This document shows, in pieces, positions 34,373 through 49,000 of a stretch of 64,000 bases of DNA (position 1 is the stretch's first letter; every line of letters starts with the position of its first letter). The stretch comes from Paralichthys olivaceus. Taxonomy: Eukaryota; Chordata; Actinopteri; Pleuronectiformes; Paralichthyidae. The translations under genes and the position numbers were made by a program. The notes beneath the pieces are model-generated. The model was not told the origin of the DNA. It did not search any database and worked only from the letters and a program-made list of their open reading frames with translations. The stretch lies in the NCBI RefSeq assembly GCF_024713975.1, contig NC_091093.1, positions 23,750,501 through 23,814,500 on the forward strand, read 5' to 3'.

Positions 34373-37300
34373 TTAGAAAGAGTCTCTGATCCTGGATCTC
34401 CAATTTACGGCTCTTTCAAAACCATTTCTGCCGCTCTGGTAGTCTCTGATCGCCTGACTGATCTCCTCCTCTGTCGTCATGACAAATGGACCTGAAAGAC
34501 AAACACAACATTGCAAATAATGACATTACTGCTATTGATTACATTTTGCATGTGAAATCAAGAATTTGATTTGTTCGGAGGGACGGAGGGAATAAAATGT
34601 CGTACCGCGTTGTACCACAGGCTCTTTGATTGGTTCTCCGGCGATCAGCACAAAATGAGAAAGTTCAGAGCACTGAGGAGAGAAGAAGAGGCAGTGTTAT
34701 CTTCTTAGTGAACAGAACTAGCAGAGTCCCAACATATGTCTGTGTGGAAACATACGATTAAAGAAAGACAATATTTCTGTTGTTGAGTCTGCTGAGTTGA
34801 AAAAAGTAGATCAGAATCAGATTTGTGAATGTGAACAATAAAGAAGGGTTTCTGTGTCCATCCTAATGTGCAGTTCTGAGTAGTGGCAGGAAACCAAAGT
34901 TGATATGAAAAAGATTGAGGAATTCTACAATCGCTACCACAGAAGGAGATGTGGCATCCTCTGGCAGGACAAATGTTTCACATTTCTGATCTGTTATCAG
35001 CGCATTGACTGTACATAAAGACGAAAGACATGTCTCAAGTTCCTCCCATTATCCAGAAATGAAGCCAAAGGGGGCACTATGGGAAAACGTTTGGGAGCCA
35101 CTGGTCGTCTCAACACGGAAAACTCACCTTGTTTTCAACCTTGACTAAGTCTCCGTCTCCGAACACCACCGTGTGATGGGACGCCACCTCCTGCCGCTCC
35201 TGGTCTGGGCCTTGAGAACAGTAACGTTTTGTACTTAAACAACGCTAGAACTCTTCATTTGCAACAGTCTGTCAATGATAATGTGAGGAAAGAAAAAATC
35301 AAGATACAAACACTATTAAAAATGATTGATTGGGATTGTGGTCTTTGAGCTCTTTTTATGCACTTTTAAAAAGTGGAATCCATGAGGAGCTTCTCAGTGG
35401 AGGAAACAGTTAGACTTTAAGGGTTGAGGGTCAATAGTACAGTGGCCAAGACTTCTCACACAAGCATATTGACAGAAAACACAATTGCAAAAGCCACTCA
35501 ACTGAAACAAAACAGCAGTGAGAGAAAACTGATTGCTTGGTTAGGTGAGCCGTTTGATGACACAGTCAAGCCGCTAAATAAATTGAGCCATGTCTATTTC
35601 AGGTGTTCAGTACAGGTGTAAAACCACTAATGTTTTAAAATCACCTCTTGTTTCATTGTCATTCACTTCCATTGTGATTGTGTGGCTTTTGCATTCATGT
35701 TTTCCGTTAATTTGTCTGAGACATCCCTGCCATTTGTTGGAATATTAACATTTAATTATTCACCCAGAACCAGTTAATGCAGTCCATGAACAGACATGTG
35801 CTTCATTAATAATAATTTCATCCATTTCATAAATTTCAGGCTACCACAGATCTTCGTAGCGTAACAAAACAACTTTGAGTTTAAATGAGATAAAAGGCAC
35901 TTGTGTGTTTGTAACGCAGGTGCCTTTTAAACGCAGTTTTCTCGCACACTTCATCACTTATTGGCTCTAAACGCTGAGAAAGCCAGACACCTCCATTTGT
36001 GGTTGATGCATTCATCAAAGCCAGCTGGTTCTGATTTGGCCTGACTACATGTAAAGTTCAAGACTTAAGATTCAAATAACGTCTTTGATCACATCAGCCA
36101 ATTTCATCCTCTCGTGTCATCAAAACATCTGTCAGCAATTACAACTAGTCTGAGACGTCCTGCAGCGTACTGAGAGACAGAGAATAATCAAATCATAATG
36201 AAATTTCATGACGGAATATGAAAGGGGGAGTTCTGACTGAAAACACAGGTTTCAACAAACCAACAAAGCCTCTGATAATGAGTTTGCCGTCTGAAAGGGT
36301 TCATTCTCATGCAAGGAGAATTCCCTGATCACATGATGTCGTCCAGTAAGCAGGAAATGCAGAATTTCACAGTATAATGTCAAACAGCAGCATCGATACA
36401 ACAGGGCGTAGTTATTACATGTGGATAAGGTGACTGATCTGACGCCAGACCCTAAGCCGGTCGTATTTTACAACAATAGCGCAATACTTTTCCCAGTGAT
36501 GCTGGTTAAATTTCAGATCAAGCTGCTTTAGTCTGAAGACATCATGGTTCAGTGACAGTACGAATCCATCAGGCTTTAAAGTGGAACACATGGTCCTTCT
36601 GGCTGAATGTAGGAGGGAAGTTGCGATTGGAATGAGATCACACATACGTATCTGTAACGTTAATATCGCAGAAAGAGGAGCAGCCTGGGAGGCGAGGGAG
36701 TGATCAAATTGACAGAAAGTGAGAGTTCATCAAATCCAGCTAAAGAAAGTTTGTATCCCCCTGGTTTTTTCTGATTTCTTGTTTTGGACAATGTTAGGGT
36801 GGTTATATGAGGTCACCGTGACGTGACAACTGGAGTCAAATCCATTGAATACAAGTCAATCTCAGTGTTTGAGTCCAAGTGACAACTGGTCAAGAAATAA
36901 CGTCCAGCCAGACTTGGGATATCAAGATCAAGAGGCCAGAAGTGTATTTTTTGAGGCCACCATGACCTTTGACCACCAAAATCTAAACAGCTAATCTGTG
37001 ATTCTAAGTGAACATTTGTGCCACATTTTAAATGATTCTCATTCCGGAGCCAAAAAGGGTTTGTGGGGTCACAATGACTTTGACCATAAAGGCATTAAAG
37101 TGTCAGCTCTGGATCTTCCTTAACTTACCAACGTTAATGGATCCTGATAATGTGTAGATGAATGTAGTCCATCCTGTTAAACAAAAAACAAACAGCTAGA
37201 AACTCAACAAGTCACTAGTGAGATATGACCTGCATGTTTGAGTAGAGTTGGCCAATCAGAGCAGACTGGGCTTTACAGGGAGTGGGGCCTTAAAGAGACA

Positions 37301-40300
37301 GCAGCTAAAACCAGGTGTTTCAGACAGAGGTTGAAAAGAGGAGCTGCAGCATTTGAAAATGTGAGGACAGGGAGGCATTTACTGAACATTAGATAATTTA
37401 TAAACATTTTCAAATGATAAGAAAAATGTAAATCATGAAGATGAAAATGAGCATAATGTGTCTTCTTTAAAGGAAATCCATTTAAAACAATAATCAGGTC
37501 TCCAGAAGTCCCCAAAAGCCAATTATCAGACAAGGAAAGGTTGTAGCACTAAAATCTCAAATTGACAAAGGGTGATTTTTAATGGTTTAACCTTTTTTAA
37601 GCTTTGGAGGTCATTCCTTTCATTTATTTATTGGTGAATTTAGAAATGTTCTCCTACCTGAAGGGACTGGCTGCACATGCAGGGCCCCCGCCTGCAGCTT
37701 GAAGTCCAGATACAGGGTTGGTGTCCTTGTGAAAACCTTTGACTAGAGGGAAATAAAGAAAGGGAGAAAAAATAAAAATGTTCAAACAGATGCGATCAAA
37801 CTAAATATTATATATTAAAGAGACCATGTTTATACAAATAGATCTTGTGGTGCCAGTGAGAGTCATGGCCGTTTGTTTACAAAAGTACACATGTAAGTAC
37901 GTTTTTTTGAACCGAATGAGGGACAGACATTGTTACTAAATAACTGGGGAACACAGAGAAACATTTAGCAGCTAAAGAAAAGAGACGTATGTTTCCCTCA
38001 ATAATTGGTAGAGACCAGAACTGGAGTCTACCTGTGGGAAACTGAATCGACTGTATAGAAAGCCAAGGCAGCACAGGCCCCACAATTCACAGCCCATCAG
38101 GACAAAAAAAAAAAAAAAAAAAAAATCAAACCATGAAATGCAAGACACTCTCTGCAGGAATCTGATAATAATTCAGCAAGGCATAAAACTTTTTTCAAAA
38201 AAAAAAACTTGGCTAAAAGTACCTCATTCAAAAAGATTCAGAAAGAACTGAACAAGCAACTGATTGAAATAATGACACAAAGTGAATAGTGAAAATACAC
38301 AGTGACTTTTACCATGGTCACACAGGCTACAAGCTTTAAGCAATTTGAGCACTTTTTATGATGGTCGTATCCACAGCCACACATTGGAAATAAATAAATT
38401 ATCACTTTGTCTCACCCAGCTCATTACACAGATTCAATTCACCACATGGTTTTATTGTTAACAAAGAAATGAAAAACAGTCCAGTTTGGTTTTAAAATCT
38501 TGTTTATTGCTCCAGTTGTTTGTTTTCTAAATGAGACATTTGGTTTACACAGTTTTGTCCACATTAGCTGCATTCATTCAATTTTCTTAGTCTTTCAGTT
38601 ACCTGCTCTCCTGCGTCAGCTCTTCTTCCTGGTTTGGCCAAAAGATGTAGCTGTGGGAGGAGCCTGTTTAAAAACAGTGGCCCAGTAAATGGACCACACC
38701 AAGTGCTGCATCAGTACAGGGGGGAATGATCAGCCAGTTTATATGTCTCAGTTTGTGGCTCAGTTGATTGAGTTCTATTTGGTTGGACTGGGTCCAGTTT
38801 TTGACTTAATTTACTTATTGCTAATTCCTTAATCCCCCTTTTTGGTTGATATAAATCTCTTTTGAAAAGTAATGCTGTTTTTGTTTGTCCTTTGATAGAT
38901 TTGTCCCTGAGGTCCAAAAAACCCACTAACACTCACTAACATCTGATTTTTATCTGCAAAGGGAATGGAAACATCACCATCAACTCCCAGGTCAAAGGCC
39001 TCTGCAGTAGAAATGGGGTTTTATCGGCTCAGGCTCAGACTGGGAGTGATGGAAACATGACACCTGGGAAAATGAGCCAATTTCTTCTTCTCTATTTTGG
39101 CAGTCTAGATGCTGATGAAGCAGTTTTCTTTGCAATGTTAGAATGGCCATTGAACTTTATAGGGCGTTGGCGTGTAAATAGCCATGAACATTTGTGTACT
39201 TGTGTTTTGGGAACAACATGCAACAGCGATATCATTTTTCTTCAAATTGTGCAAAGAGCAACATTGGCAAGACAGCGAGTTGAGCTTCTCAGTTTCTGGC
39301 ATCAAACACGATTCACCAGGGATTGAAACAGGATTCCTCTCCAGGCAATTGGGAAACGAGTCATTCGTTTAAAAACCTGTGTATTCTCGCTAATTTGGTT
39401 GTAAGAGGTCTAACATTTTAGGTATTTAATTACTCAATATATGTTCAGTTTTTATGATCAAATATTGTGACTCGTCACTGACACGTAAACTGTACGAGTG
39501 TTGTCTTACTAAGTATGAAAATAAAACCAGAGTCAAGTCAAGCTGTAAAGTTGTATAAAAACGTGAGTCTTACACAGTATAAATACACTGAATGCAGAGA
39601 AATTGATGATCAGTGAGCCTCCTGCCCGACAGTAACCCCGGACATTACAGTAAAACACACACACACGCACTACAACTCTCACAGGCTGAGACAATCTGCT
39701 TTTAATTTTCTGTTTCCTCTTTTCAGACGGACACTCCTTACACTAACACTGGTCAAATAGCGTGGTTATAGGCATTCCCTTACTCACACACACACACATG
39801 GACACACAGACACAAACACATGAATGCACGCATGTTTGTCAGTTTTTCCTGTTTGCCTCGGGCATCCAGCAAATGAGCAATCATTATGAGATCAACAGCT
39901 ACCACGAAGGTAAACACCACATTTAGTTTCAAAGTGACTGACTGTGGCTTCAGTAAATGGTGCTGCCATGACGTCATCAACCCCATACACAAATAAGTAG
40001 ACGTACACACACACACATAGACACACACCTTTGCTCCTAAAGCCTTTCCAGATATAACAGCGACTGTGACGCCTCCCTGGCTGCGTTTGGGAATCTCGGA
40101 GCCTTTGAGCTCCTGGTACGCTGGTTCCACCATCTTGTCTCGCCTCGGCAGGTTCACCCACAGCTGTAAGCCCACCACCGGCTCCTCCGATACAGGCATT
40201 TCAGCATGGACCACCCCCCGTCCTGCAGTCATCCACTGGTAGACAGGGAGACATATTTGAAATACACCACATAAATATTGTATTAATTGTAGATGATAAC

Positions 40301-43300
40301 CAGAAGCCATGAGTCATATATGAAGCTATAGGCAGCAGGAATAAAACAAAACAATTCAACTTAAGTGAGAGGAATTTTGATGAAATGCTGAGGAACAAAA
40401 TGAGGTGTTGCTTTAACTCTGGTCATGATTTTGAATCAAGCAGTGATTTAAAACACTGGATGAAGGGAAGTTCACTTTAACAGCTTCTGCTTCTCCTTTG
40501 GGCCGGCTGGAAATTTCCACTCTCGAGCTTTAACGCTGCTGGCCAATGATAATTCATCTGCGACTGTTCATTATGTTTATTGCTGCGTGCTGGGTATTTA
40601 CTGGGAGGGGGATCTGCTGGATAATAACACAAGCAGAATACAACCGAGGAGAACCACACAGACAACACAGATACTGCCCATGCTAAAGCAGTTTCTTTCA
40701 ACTGTGTTTCTGGGACAGAATAATGTGATTTTAAAATATAAACTTCCCCTTAAGTTTACATATACAGATGTGAAACTCATCCAAACATTAGGTGAGAGAT
40801 TTTTCTCAGTTGGCACGATGTCTTCACCACTTCCTTTGACCGTGTTTTATTGTGAGATGGAGTTTGAGCTTTCCCTGAAGGACAGACAGGCGTCAGTCTG
40901 AGCATCTGCAGCTCCCACGTGACGCCGGGCAGACGAAACGTGCACATGGTGTGTAAGAGCTAATTCAGCTGAACTGACTGAACCTCTTCTACAGATTGAA
41001 GCTGAGTCAGCAGCCTGTGTGTGTGCGTGTTTGTGTGTATTTGTGTGTAACTTTACAACTTTAAAAACACAGGAAACAACCCACAGGGCATGATATCCAA
41101 TTAGTGTGAGTGCACAACATTATGATGTATATGTAATGAGTTTGTGGGGATTGGTAAAGGCTTAACTCTTCTTCTGCTCTGTAGCTTGTGAAGCCTCCTG
41201 TTAATAACTTGCTCTCAACGTTTACAATCAGGAGATTAAGATCACAGATAATGAAGAATACCTCAGTTAGATAACGTGTATCTTAACATCTCAAAAACAG
41301 GAAACACAAATCAGTTAGAGGTTAAGTTACAGGAATTGTTCGGCATTATGGGAAATATGCTGATTAGCCCTCTTGCTGCGAAATACATGAGGCATCTGTG
41401 AGGTAGTCTGATGGTATATTGTCTGTCATTTTAGGTTGTTCTTATCATACTGATGTTTGTTCAAGTGTTCATATTTTCAGTAATAATGGTTTTAAATATT
41501 AATCTAATGCTATAAGAACAGAGTGGGACCCTTTTCATTTAAAAAAAGCAAAAACTGCCAACATTTTAGAAATAAAACATTTAATAATATAAAAATATTT
41601 CTTTCAAACAAATCCTAAAAATAAATTAAAAAATGAACTCTATGATTAGTCATGCTGTACTTGCAGATCTCCAGGTTTCAGTTTTCCAGAATGGCCACAG
41701 AAGTCTTCATGGGCCGTGATCCCCTCTAAAACATATGTTACCTGTTTGAGGACAGACACAAACACACACATGCAGCATTAACAGCTACAGTGACTTCAGA
41801 CAAAAAGGCCTCAGATTACCTAAATTATTATTTATATAAAAAAAAGTAAAATATTTAGATTTTACGTCAAATGTATTTTGGATCCCAAGAATGCCTCGAG
41901 GGAACTCCTTCAAATTTGGTGTGTACATTAATTTGGACTCAGGGATGCACTGATGATCTCGCAAAAACCTTTCCATGCCTCGTGAATGCATTGTCTTAAA
42001 ATGCTTCAAGAAAATAATATTTAATTTGTTGACTAACAGATTTGGGAAGTCAAAGGTCTCTTGAACAGTCTGCTTTTAAGTAATTTTTACATATTTTTGA
42101 CCAGTTGACTACTTGGTCATAGGCTAAAGGTCAGAGGCGTAGTAATTCTAGTTTTTATCTTTTTTAAAATATTTTTTAACAGCTCAATTATAAAGTAAAT
42201 AACTTCAGCTTTAAATTACTTAGCTTTAGGTAAAATTCCCTTGTTTTATTATCTTGTGCAAGAAGCTTCAGAACTAAAAGCACGTGTGTGATTGTCTCAT
42301 TGCTCCAGTGGTCAGACTGGACAGGAAGAGACGAGCTGCATCTCGGGTCACAGGTTCAGAGGTGAACATCTGTGTGAGGGGAGAGAGCTCAGGCCCCTGC
42401 AGTGAACTGCCTCTGATCTGTCTCCACAGCTGTGGGATTTCAAACACCATGTGAGTGTGAGCAAACACACCTGCTGAAAGGCATGCTGGGAGTGTAGCCT
42501 AGTCTTGTCCGCCCACACTGGGAGATTTAAGTTCCATCTGCCAAATCAAATACACTTGTAGGAAAGTCCGGCAATCTGAGGACAATGTTCAAGGTTCAAC
42601 TTCAAAGATACAAGTCAGACCTGTGACATTAGCTCCATTCAGTCAGAGAGGTGGTAGAATTACTGCGGATAGTGCAGCACAGACGCATGTAGTGACTTTT
42701 AGTCGAGCAGCATCAGAGCCTCTCAGCTCATTTCTGATTTCCAAGGAGCAATAGCAACTGTCCGCCCATCAGACACACCAACAACCAATCAAAGCAACGG
42801 GATGTGTGATGTTACACATTAACAAACACTGTAAGTGCAGTGGTTTGTTCTTCATTCAGAGAAAATGTATTTCCCAGCATGGATTAGACGTCTCCACATC
42901 ATGTTATCAAAGATGCTTCAGGGGAGCTCCTCTGTCTGTCAGCATGTCAAACCCACAGTGTTTCACATAAAGCCTTGTGATTGGCTGGACCTGTCTCTGG
43001 ATGGATGAAAAGCTGTCTGAGAGAGTGGATATTCAGGAGCCTGCTGATTGGTCTGGTGTCCAGACCAAATAACAGTCAACTACAATAATAAGAGAAAATA
43101 CTTGACCAAGTCAAGTTGTTTCTATGAGAGAGAAATATATTCATGAAGCCATTTTCAACAACTTCACCACTAAACGGCTCACTAAGTAGGAGCCAGAAAA
43201 TAATAATTATTATTTTCTGTTTTATTTTTTTCAGAATTTAAAATCTTTCTCATCAAAAATGTTCCACTTTATTCAGACATGAAGCAGAAACAAGGTCTGC

Positions 43301-44284
43301 CCATTTATAAAGATGTAAAAAAAAGTATATTATAAAAGCTAAGACATCTTTTCTGTTATAAAAGACGAGTGCAACAAGTTCACTTTGAAAGGTTTGCACA
43401 AATGTACTTTTCCATTAATAAAGCAACAAGACTTAATAAACAACCTATAATATGTATGAGGACAGAAAGGAAGCTGAACTGGACTAAATGAGGAGGTTTT
43501 GTCTGTGTACTTATATTAGTAAAATATGTTAAAAAAAACACTTGAATTATTCTTAACCTGCGAAGAGAAAGGATCCAACCTCAAAAATGAGTGGTTGTAT
43601 CGGATGCCAACGCCTCATGGTGGAGACATGGTAAATTAATTCAAAATAAACAGAAAACTAAATAAAAAATGAGCAGAAAAAAGGCCAAAAGACTTCAGAG
43701 GCAGGGACCATTCCTCTCTTTGAAAAACACATTCTTTTGTGAGTTTTTATAACAGAATCTTTCTCAGCTGACTTTTAACTTATACACAGTTTACAGAAGC
43801 AGTTTATCCAGTGATTATAATATTGCTGACATCACTGGCTTTCTGTATAGTTTTTGAAATGTATAAACCTAAATGATCATTTATAGAAAGATCTGTGGAT
43901 CAGTAAGTTACAATGTCCCTTTGTCGCCATCTGGTGATAAAAGTAGGAAGATTCAAGTCTCTTACATTTTAATGGAAACCTTCAAATTACAGTAGAACGA
44001 CACTCACTGTTTCAAATCCTCGGTGAGGATGATCTGGAAAACCTGCCGGCTTGCTCACTCTGAACTCGTCCAGCATCAGGAAGGGATCCAGGTTCCTCAG
44101 CTGGAAGTAACACATGCACAGTGTTTCATGGATGATCTGAACTGTGTTGAGTTCTTTTTTAGCTCACTGGATGAAAGCTGTGTTAACTTACCTCCATTCT
44201 GCCGATGCTCCTGCGGACACGAGCACCGACTCCCTCTGCCTGCTCCACACTCAGAACTGTCTTTTCCACTTTCCTCACATTCAT
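34373..44284 (-). CDS. pir: Pirin (iron-binding cupin, nuclear cofactor)
   Basis: Cupin-fold Fe-binding nuclear protein; human pirin modulates NF-kB DNA binding and has quercetinase activity. Exons: 44192-44284, 44008-44100, 41661-41741, 40029-40235, 37658-37742, 37129-37173, 35128-35210, 34606-34672, 34373-34491. These join in phase to 290 aa, the human length as recalled. The metal ligands are all present: DHPHRG (His55, His57) and GVVHAEMP (His99, Glu101). Other landmarks are [62 protein letters not shown] and NGFERA near the C-terminus. Introns are large (up to about 2.3 kb). The ATG at 44282-44284 is the only start matching family length. A non-coding exon precedes it at 45236. Confidence 0.97.
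35211..37128. other. pir intron between exons 6 and 7
   Basis: Contains a dispersed fish repeat at about 36790-37100 (tgaggtcaccgtgacgtgac, gaccaccaaaatctaa, catttgtgccaca). No other exon seen. Confidence 0.55.
37225..37400. repeat. Dispersed repeat, family D copy 1
   Basis: ggccttaaagagacagcagc, taaaaccaggtgtttcagac and gaggagctgcagca also occur at 55895-55965. Low copy within this window; likely a mobile-element remnant. Confidence 0.5.
37743..40028. other. pir intron between exons 4 and 5
   Basis: Contains an A-run at 38103-38124 and no recognised exon or well-preserved mobile element. Confidence 0.5.
41742..44007. other. pir intron between exons 2 and 3
   Basis: A 2.3-kb intron. No recognised exon; a few short AT-rich repeats only. 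Confidence 0.5.
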
Positions 44285-45235
44285 GGCACCGAGAGCTGGC
44301 TTCACCACTCACTACATCACATACACAGTAATGAAATGACAATTAGAATAATCCATGGACATAATAGAATGGTTTGGGTTTTATTTTATCCTCATGATTT
44401 CATTTGTGCATCTCAAATTAAGGTACAATATTGGCCTCAAACAAAATCTTAACTTCACTGCAGCTCCAGGACCTTTTGTCAGAGCAGCCTATATTCTAAA
44501 GATACAACAAGATAAGACAAGATCAACTTTACTGATAACACATCCTGGGAAATACAGTTGTTAGAGCAGCAGATAGTCAACAACAAGCTAGACAAGTACA
44601 AAACAGAAATTGGGTATTGAAATAAAATAAAAATAATAATTATTATAATATGAATATTATGGGTAGAGAAAGGGCAGTGGCGGTGGATAATAAAGTATAT
44701 TGTAACCGTCCATATGTATAATGTGATGAGTAGAAACAGAGTAACATGATGTGACAAAACAACCAGTGAGATCATTTCAGGGTTTCCCAGTTTCCATGAT
44801 ACTGTTGTAGGCGAACAGGAAGAGGAGACGAAACCACTGACACAGAAACTACACGTCACAGATCAGCTGATCGTCAACTGTTGATCAGCTGATCTCTGCA
44901 GAAAGATCGTCCACATGAAGGATGAGTCTCTGTCCCTCAGTCACCTCCCTGTCCTCAGTGCACCACCTGTGTCCTGCCTGTTCTCCACCTGCTCAGGGTT
45001 TATTTTTACATCTTGAGTTTTACCTCGGAGCAGCTGCAGAAAGTCCAGATCTCAGTGAATCAGCCTCACGCTGCCTGTTTATTTACACATCCGTATTTTT
45101 TATTTTATTCTAGTAACTTCGCCCCTGACACCAGCAGCACTTTCACCAGAGTTTTCAGTTTCACTATCAACGTTAAATTACATTAAAAAAACACCACGAA
45201 TGTGTTTAACTGAAAGAAAACATTCAAACACTCAC

Positions 45236-45300
45236 CGTCCTGAACCTGCAGCACCGGTGGAAGGATGACGAGGAAGGATGACAATGCGGAAGTCCAGCAG
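45236..45300 (-). other. Putative non-coding first exon and promoter of pir
   Basis: On the - strand GGTTCAGGACG is followed by a consensus donor GTGAGTG, about 950 bases upstream of the pir start codon. It lies in a locally GC-rich stretch (aggggcggagc, a GC-box-like element at about 45299-45309). This fits a 5' UTR exon. The transcription start was not determined. Confidence 0.55.
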
Positions 45301-45325
45301 GGGCGGAGCTTAGGAAGATGTTTAC

Positions 45326-45700
45326 CTCCACCAGGGAGGTTACATCACCAGTGTTTGTTTGTTTGTTTGTAAACAAGATAACACTCAACAGCCGAACAGA
45401 TTTTCACTGAACATTCTGGAACGAGGTCACTCATGATATTTCACCCATTTTTTTATACGATCAAATGAATACTTCAAACCAAACTTACAGAAAAATGTAC
45501 ATTCGAACATCAATGTGATAAAAACGACCAAAAATAAAGATTTATTTGAATTGTGCTTTGACTTTTATTTTGGTGGGATTTATGACCTGTTATCAGCCCA
45601 GTTTCTTTCTTTCATATTTCTACTCTACATGTTTCATAATCGTGTGTAGGTATATTCGGACATGGTGAATGTAAATGCTCTCCTGAGTGCAATTCTAGTT
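45326..45700 (+). mobile_element. Dispersed fish repeat, family B copy 3
   Basis: Begins ccagggaggttacatcacca then gtttgtttgtttgtaaacaa, and ends tgctctcctgagtgcaattctagtt, the same ends as the 14.2-kb copy. The middle has diverged. Confidence 0.55.
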
Positions 45701-46080
45701 CCGGTGTGGAATCTAACCCTAACCCTACTTTTTGATTTATTTTTAGAAGATAATTCATGATCCAATACAGACTTTAAGTACTTCTTCAAGTTTTCAGTCC
45801 AAGATTCAAGTCAAGTTAAAAGGGGGATATGCATAACATTGAAATTCATTCATCCTCGGACCCTATGATTCATAAACATACTCCATACATTTTTATCTTA
45901 CATTAACTATGCTTTAAACACATCAGGCAAAAGACATTTTCCATCCACTCCAAAAAATACTGATTGGGTCCTTGAGGATGAAAAATAGAAAAATGAGTTT
46001 CACAGCATTTAATCAAGGTAGAGTCACTTTCGACGAGTATAACAAAAGAAACTTCAGGTCCTCGAGGCTAAAGAATAAAG

Positions 46081-49000
46081 TCAGAGCCATAACAGGCCGT
46101 GCATTTGTTGAATATATTCTTCAGTTTTAGATTTCTCCCCGCTCAGTTCAGATGCATCTCCACTGTCCGGGTGTCGATGGCGCATGATGTCCTTGGCGAT
46201 TCTGATGCTGGCAGCCTGTCCACCAGCCAGGTTTAGTGCGTGAGGTCCGACCTGTGTGTGTGGGGGGGGCAATAAAGGCAAGTGATAAGTAAAATAAGCG
46301 AGCAGATTGTTGTACATCAAAACACTGTATAGAAGACCCACCTGAAGAGCTGTGTACTGTCCCATCAGATAGAGCGGGCACCCTTCTGCCCACCGTAAGC
46401 TCTCTGATATGCACGGCCAACCGTCCATCACCTTCACAGAGGACAAGCCGGACACATTTTATGAATCCATCTTAAATCAAGACAGTAGATCACAAGGCTT
46501 GATTTTATGCTCTCGTCATACTTCATGTTTCACCCCCTCTGTTTGCTTGTTGGTTGGTTTGTTTTGTAGTAAGATTACACAAAATCTACTGGACAGAAAC
46601 TTGCTGGAAGGAAGAACTCATTAAATGTATGTGTGGATCCAGTAACGTTTTCATCATTCTTTTCAACATTTACACTGATTTCCCAAGAAATAATTCTTCT
46701 GTTCATCTGTCCATAGATGCATAAATACTACACATATCTAAAAACTATTTAACCCACCTGAATTGGGAATTCCTTCATCACTTCAGAAAGCAACAGATCC
46801 TGTTTCACATCAAGTTTGCAGCCGGTGGCGAGCCAGATCATATCTCCAGTCCAGTGGTCCCCTGTGCTGAGGCTCAGACTCCAGGCCTGGCTCCTGTAGC
46901 ACCAGCTGGCTTCACTCACCTGGACAGGTGGATGATCACATGAATCATTAGATGTTATCTCATCTCTCATGTCACCTGATCGCATCTCATTTCATAACCT
47001 CACCTCACTTGTTTTATTTATCTCCGCAGCTATTTATCCACGTGACCTCATCTCATCTAGACTCACCTCATCTCACTTCCACAATCTCATCTCAGTCAGT
47101 GCACCCTCACCCTCTACCCGGTGGATTGCATTAGGACTGTTACCTGACAGTAAGTCTTGACGTCCACCTGTCCACTCAGTATGAATGGCTGTAGGTGGAC
47201 GTAGGCCTCTGGGGTGACGGCCCCTCCCTTCCGTGCCTGGCGAATCATAGCCAGCCGTTTGTGAAGGCTCCGTTCGTTATAGAATTGCCGTAGGTAGGCT
47301 TGGCCATCCATTTTGATGCCGTGCTCCACATGAGAGTAACGACCCACCAGGCTCTCCACGTCGCCCACATCAAACTGCTTTAACTGTAAGAGAAACGGTG
47401 ACGACTGACATGTGTGGCAGAGGTAGACAGGTGTAGCTGCAGTAATTCTGTAAGGTTGGTCTTCATGCAGTGTCACACTGGCACTAGACCTGGAGGTGCT
47501 TCCTCATGACCCATGTCACATGGCTGGCACCTTGCTGCAGGGCAATAGAGACGACATGGGCGCTGGTCAGACCTCCACCAACTACCATTACTCTCTGCCC
47601 TCTCTGACACACTACACACAGCTCTAGACACACATAGTTCTTGTTAAGTGTTGCAGCAAGGACTGGGAATCAAACAACCACTGAGGTCTTCTGAAACATT
47701 AGGTGAAAGCAAATACAACTCAGTTATATGAGGATTCTGGCAAATGTGTAAAGACAACAACTTACAGTATGAAATGATTTTAGTTAGCGATAGCAATTAT
47801 CCTTACAGCTCCGAGACATATACTAAAAATGGTTAGATTTTCTGAATGGTTGTGATGTCACAGTGTCCTCTGAAGAGATTTGAATTACCTTGAGAGGGAG
47901 ACGTCTCTGTCTGTTCTTGTTCGTGCTTGGATTTTGGCAGATGGTGCATGAGATGCACTGTGTGCAGCAAACGCTCCTCTGGGTAACTCTCTCCAATGTT
48001 TCTCACCCATGAGGGGATGTTCACCATCTGGGCACGTGTTGGTCCTGTTGCCATAACGACCTGGTGAGCTTTTAGGATGATGCCCTCCTGAAGATGGACT
48101 TGAAAATACTTCACTCTCTTCCTTGGCCCGTCTCTCGCGGCCTCGCCCTCTGCTCCCCTCTCCTTCATACAGTCATCCTCTTCTTCCTTGTGCTCAACGA
48201 CAGGGATGATGCACTCCACCGTTCCCTTCACCAGCACTTTGGCCAAGTTGTATCTCTCCACCTGTGTTTAGATTAGACAGAACCAGATTATTGGTTCTCA
48301 TGCTCAAAAAATATTACAGTCAGTAAATCACTTAAAGAGCAAAGCAACAGATTGTTACTCCATCTCTCAAATACACCCATGGAAGAGCTTTCAATAAAAG
48401 ACTTGTGTCAGGCAGTCAGAGAGTCACATTAAGACATAAATATTCAAAAGTCTCCTTTCCACCACCAACTGAGGTTACATAAGTTATTCATTGTCTTGTA
48501 GAGTAAGGTGTTAATGAAAATGTTGCATAAAATCTAACATTCAAAATACGCACACACACACAAACACACACTGTATACCTGATCTCTAAAGAAGTCCACA
48601 CTCAGTTTGGTTCCCGGCAGACTGAAGGATAAACTCTTCTTCAGTGTGGAGTTGATGTTCAGTCGTCTCTTCTCCTTCTTGCCAAGTCGCGTGTCATTGA
48701 AAAAAGCATTTTCATCCAGAATATAAACCTGGTCTGGGAGACTGTGCAGCTCTGATGAACGATCACACTTTAGAACAAACTCCTGTAGTGCTTTCTGTCA
48801 AAGAAAATATACAACATACATGCATATATAACATTAAATATTGTTTCTACTTTAGGAGGGAGTTGATTATGTTTGTTTTCTACCTTGTTGAGAGGGTCTG
48901 TGTGCACCAGTGTGTGTGAGCGCAGATGAGGGATGCTGAGAGCTGTGAACTGCCTCTCCCACAGAGCCGTCCACTCCCCATACGAGTCTACCACTCGGAG

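Larger units (their letters stand above)
44285..46080. other. pir 5' region and spacer to the flavoenzyme gene
   Basis: Holds pir intron 1, the pir non-coding exon (from 45236) and a family B repeat (45326-45700). The spacer to the flavoenzyme stop at 46081 shows no other gene. A fish tail repeat occurs at about 44510-44600 (agataagacaagatcaactt). Confidence 0.55.
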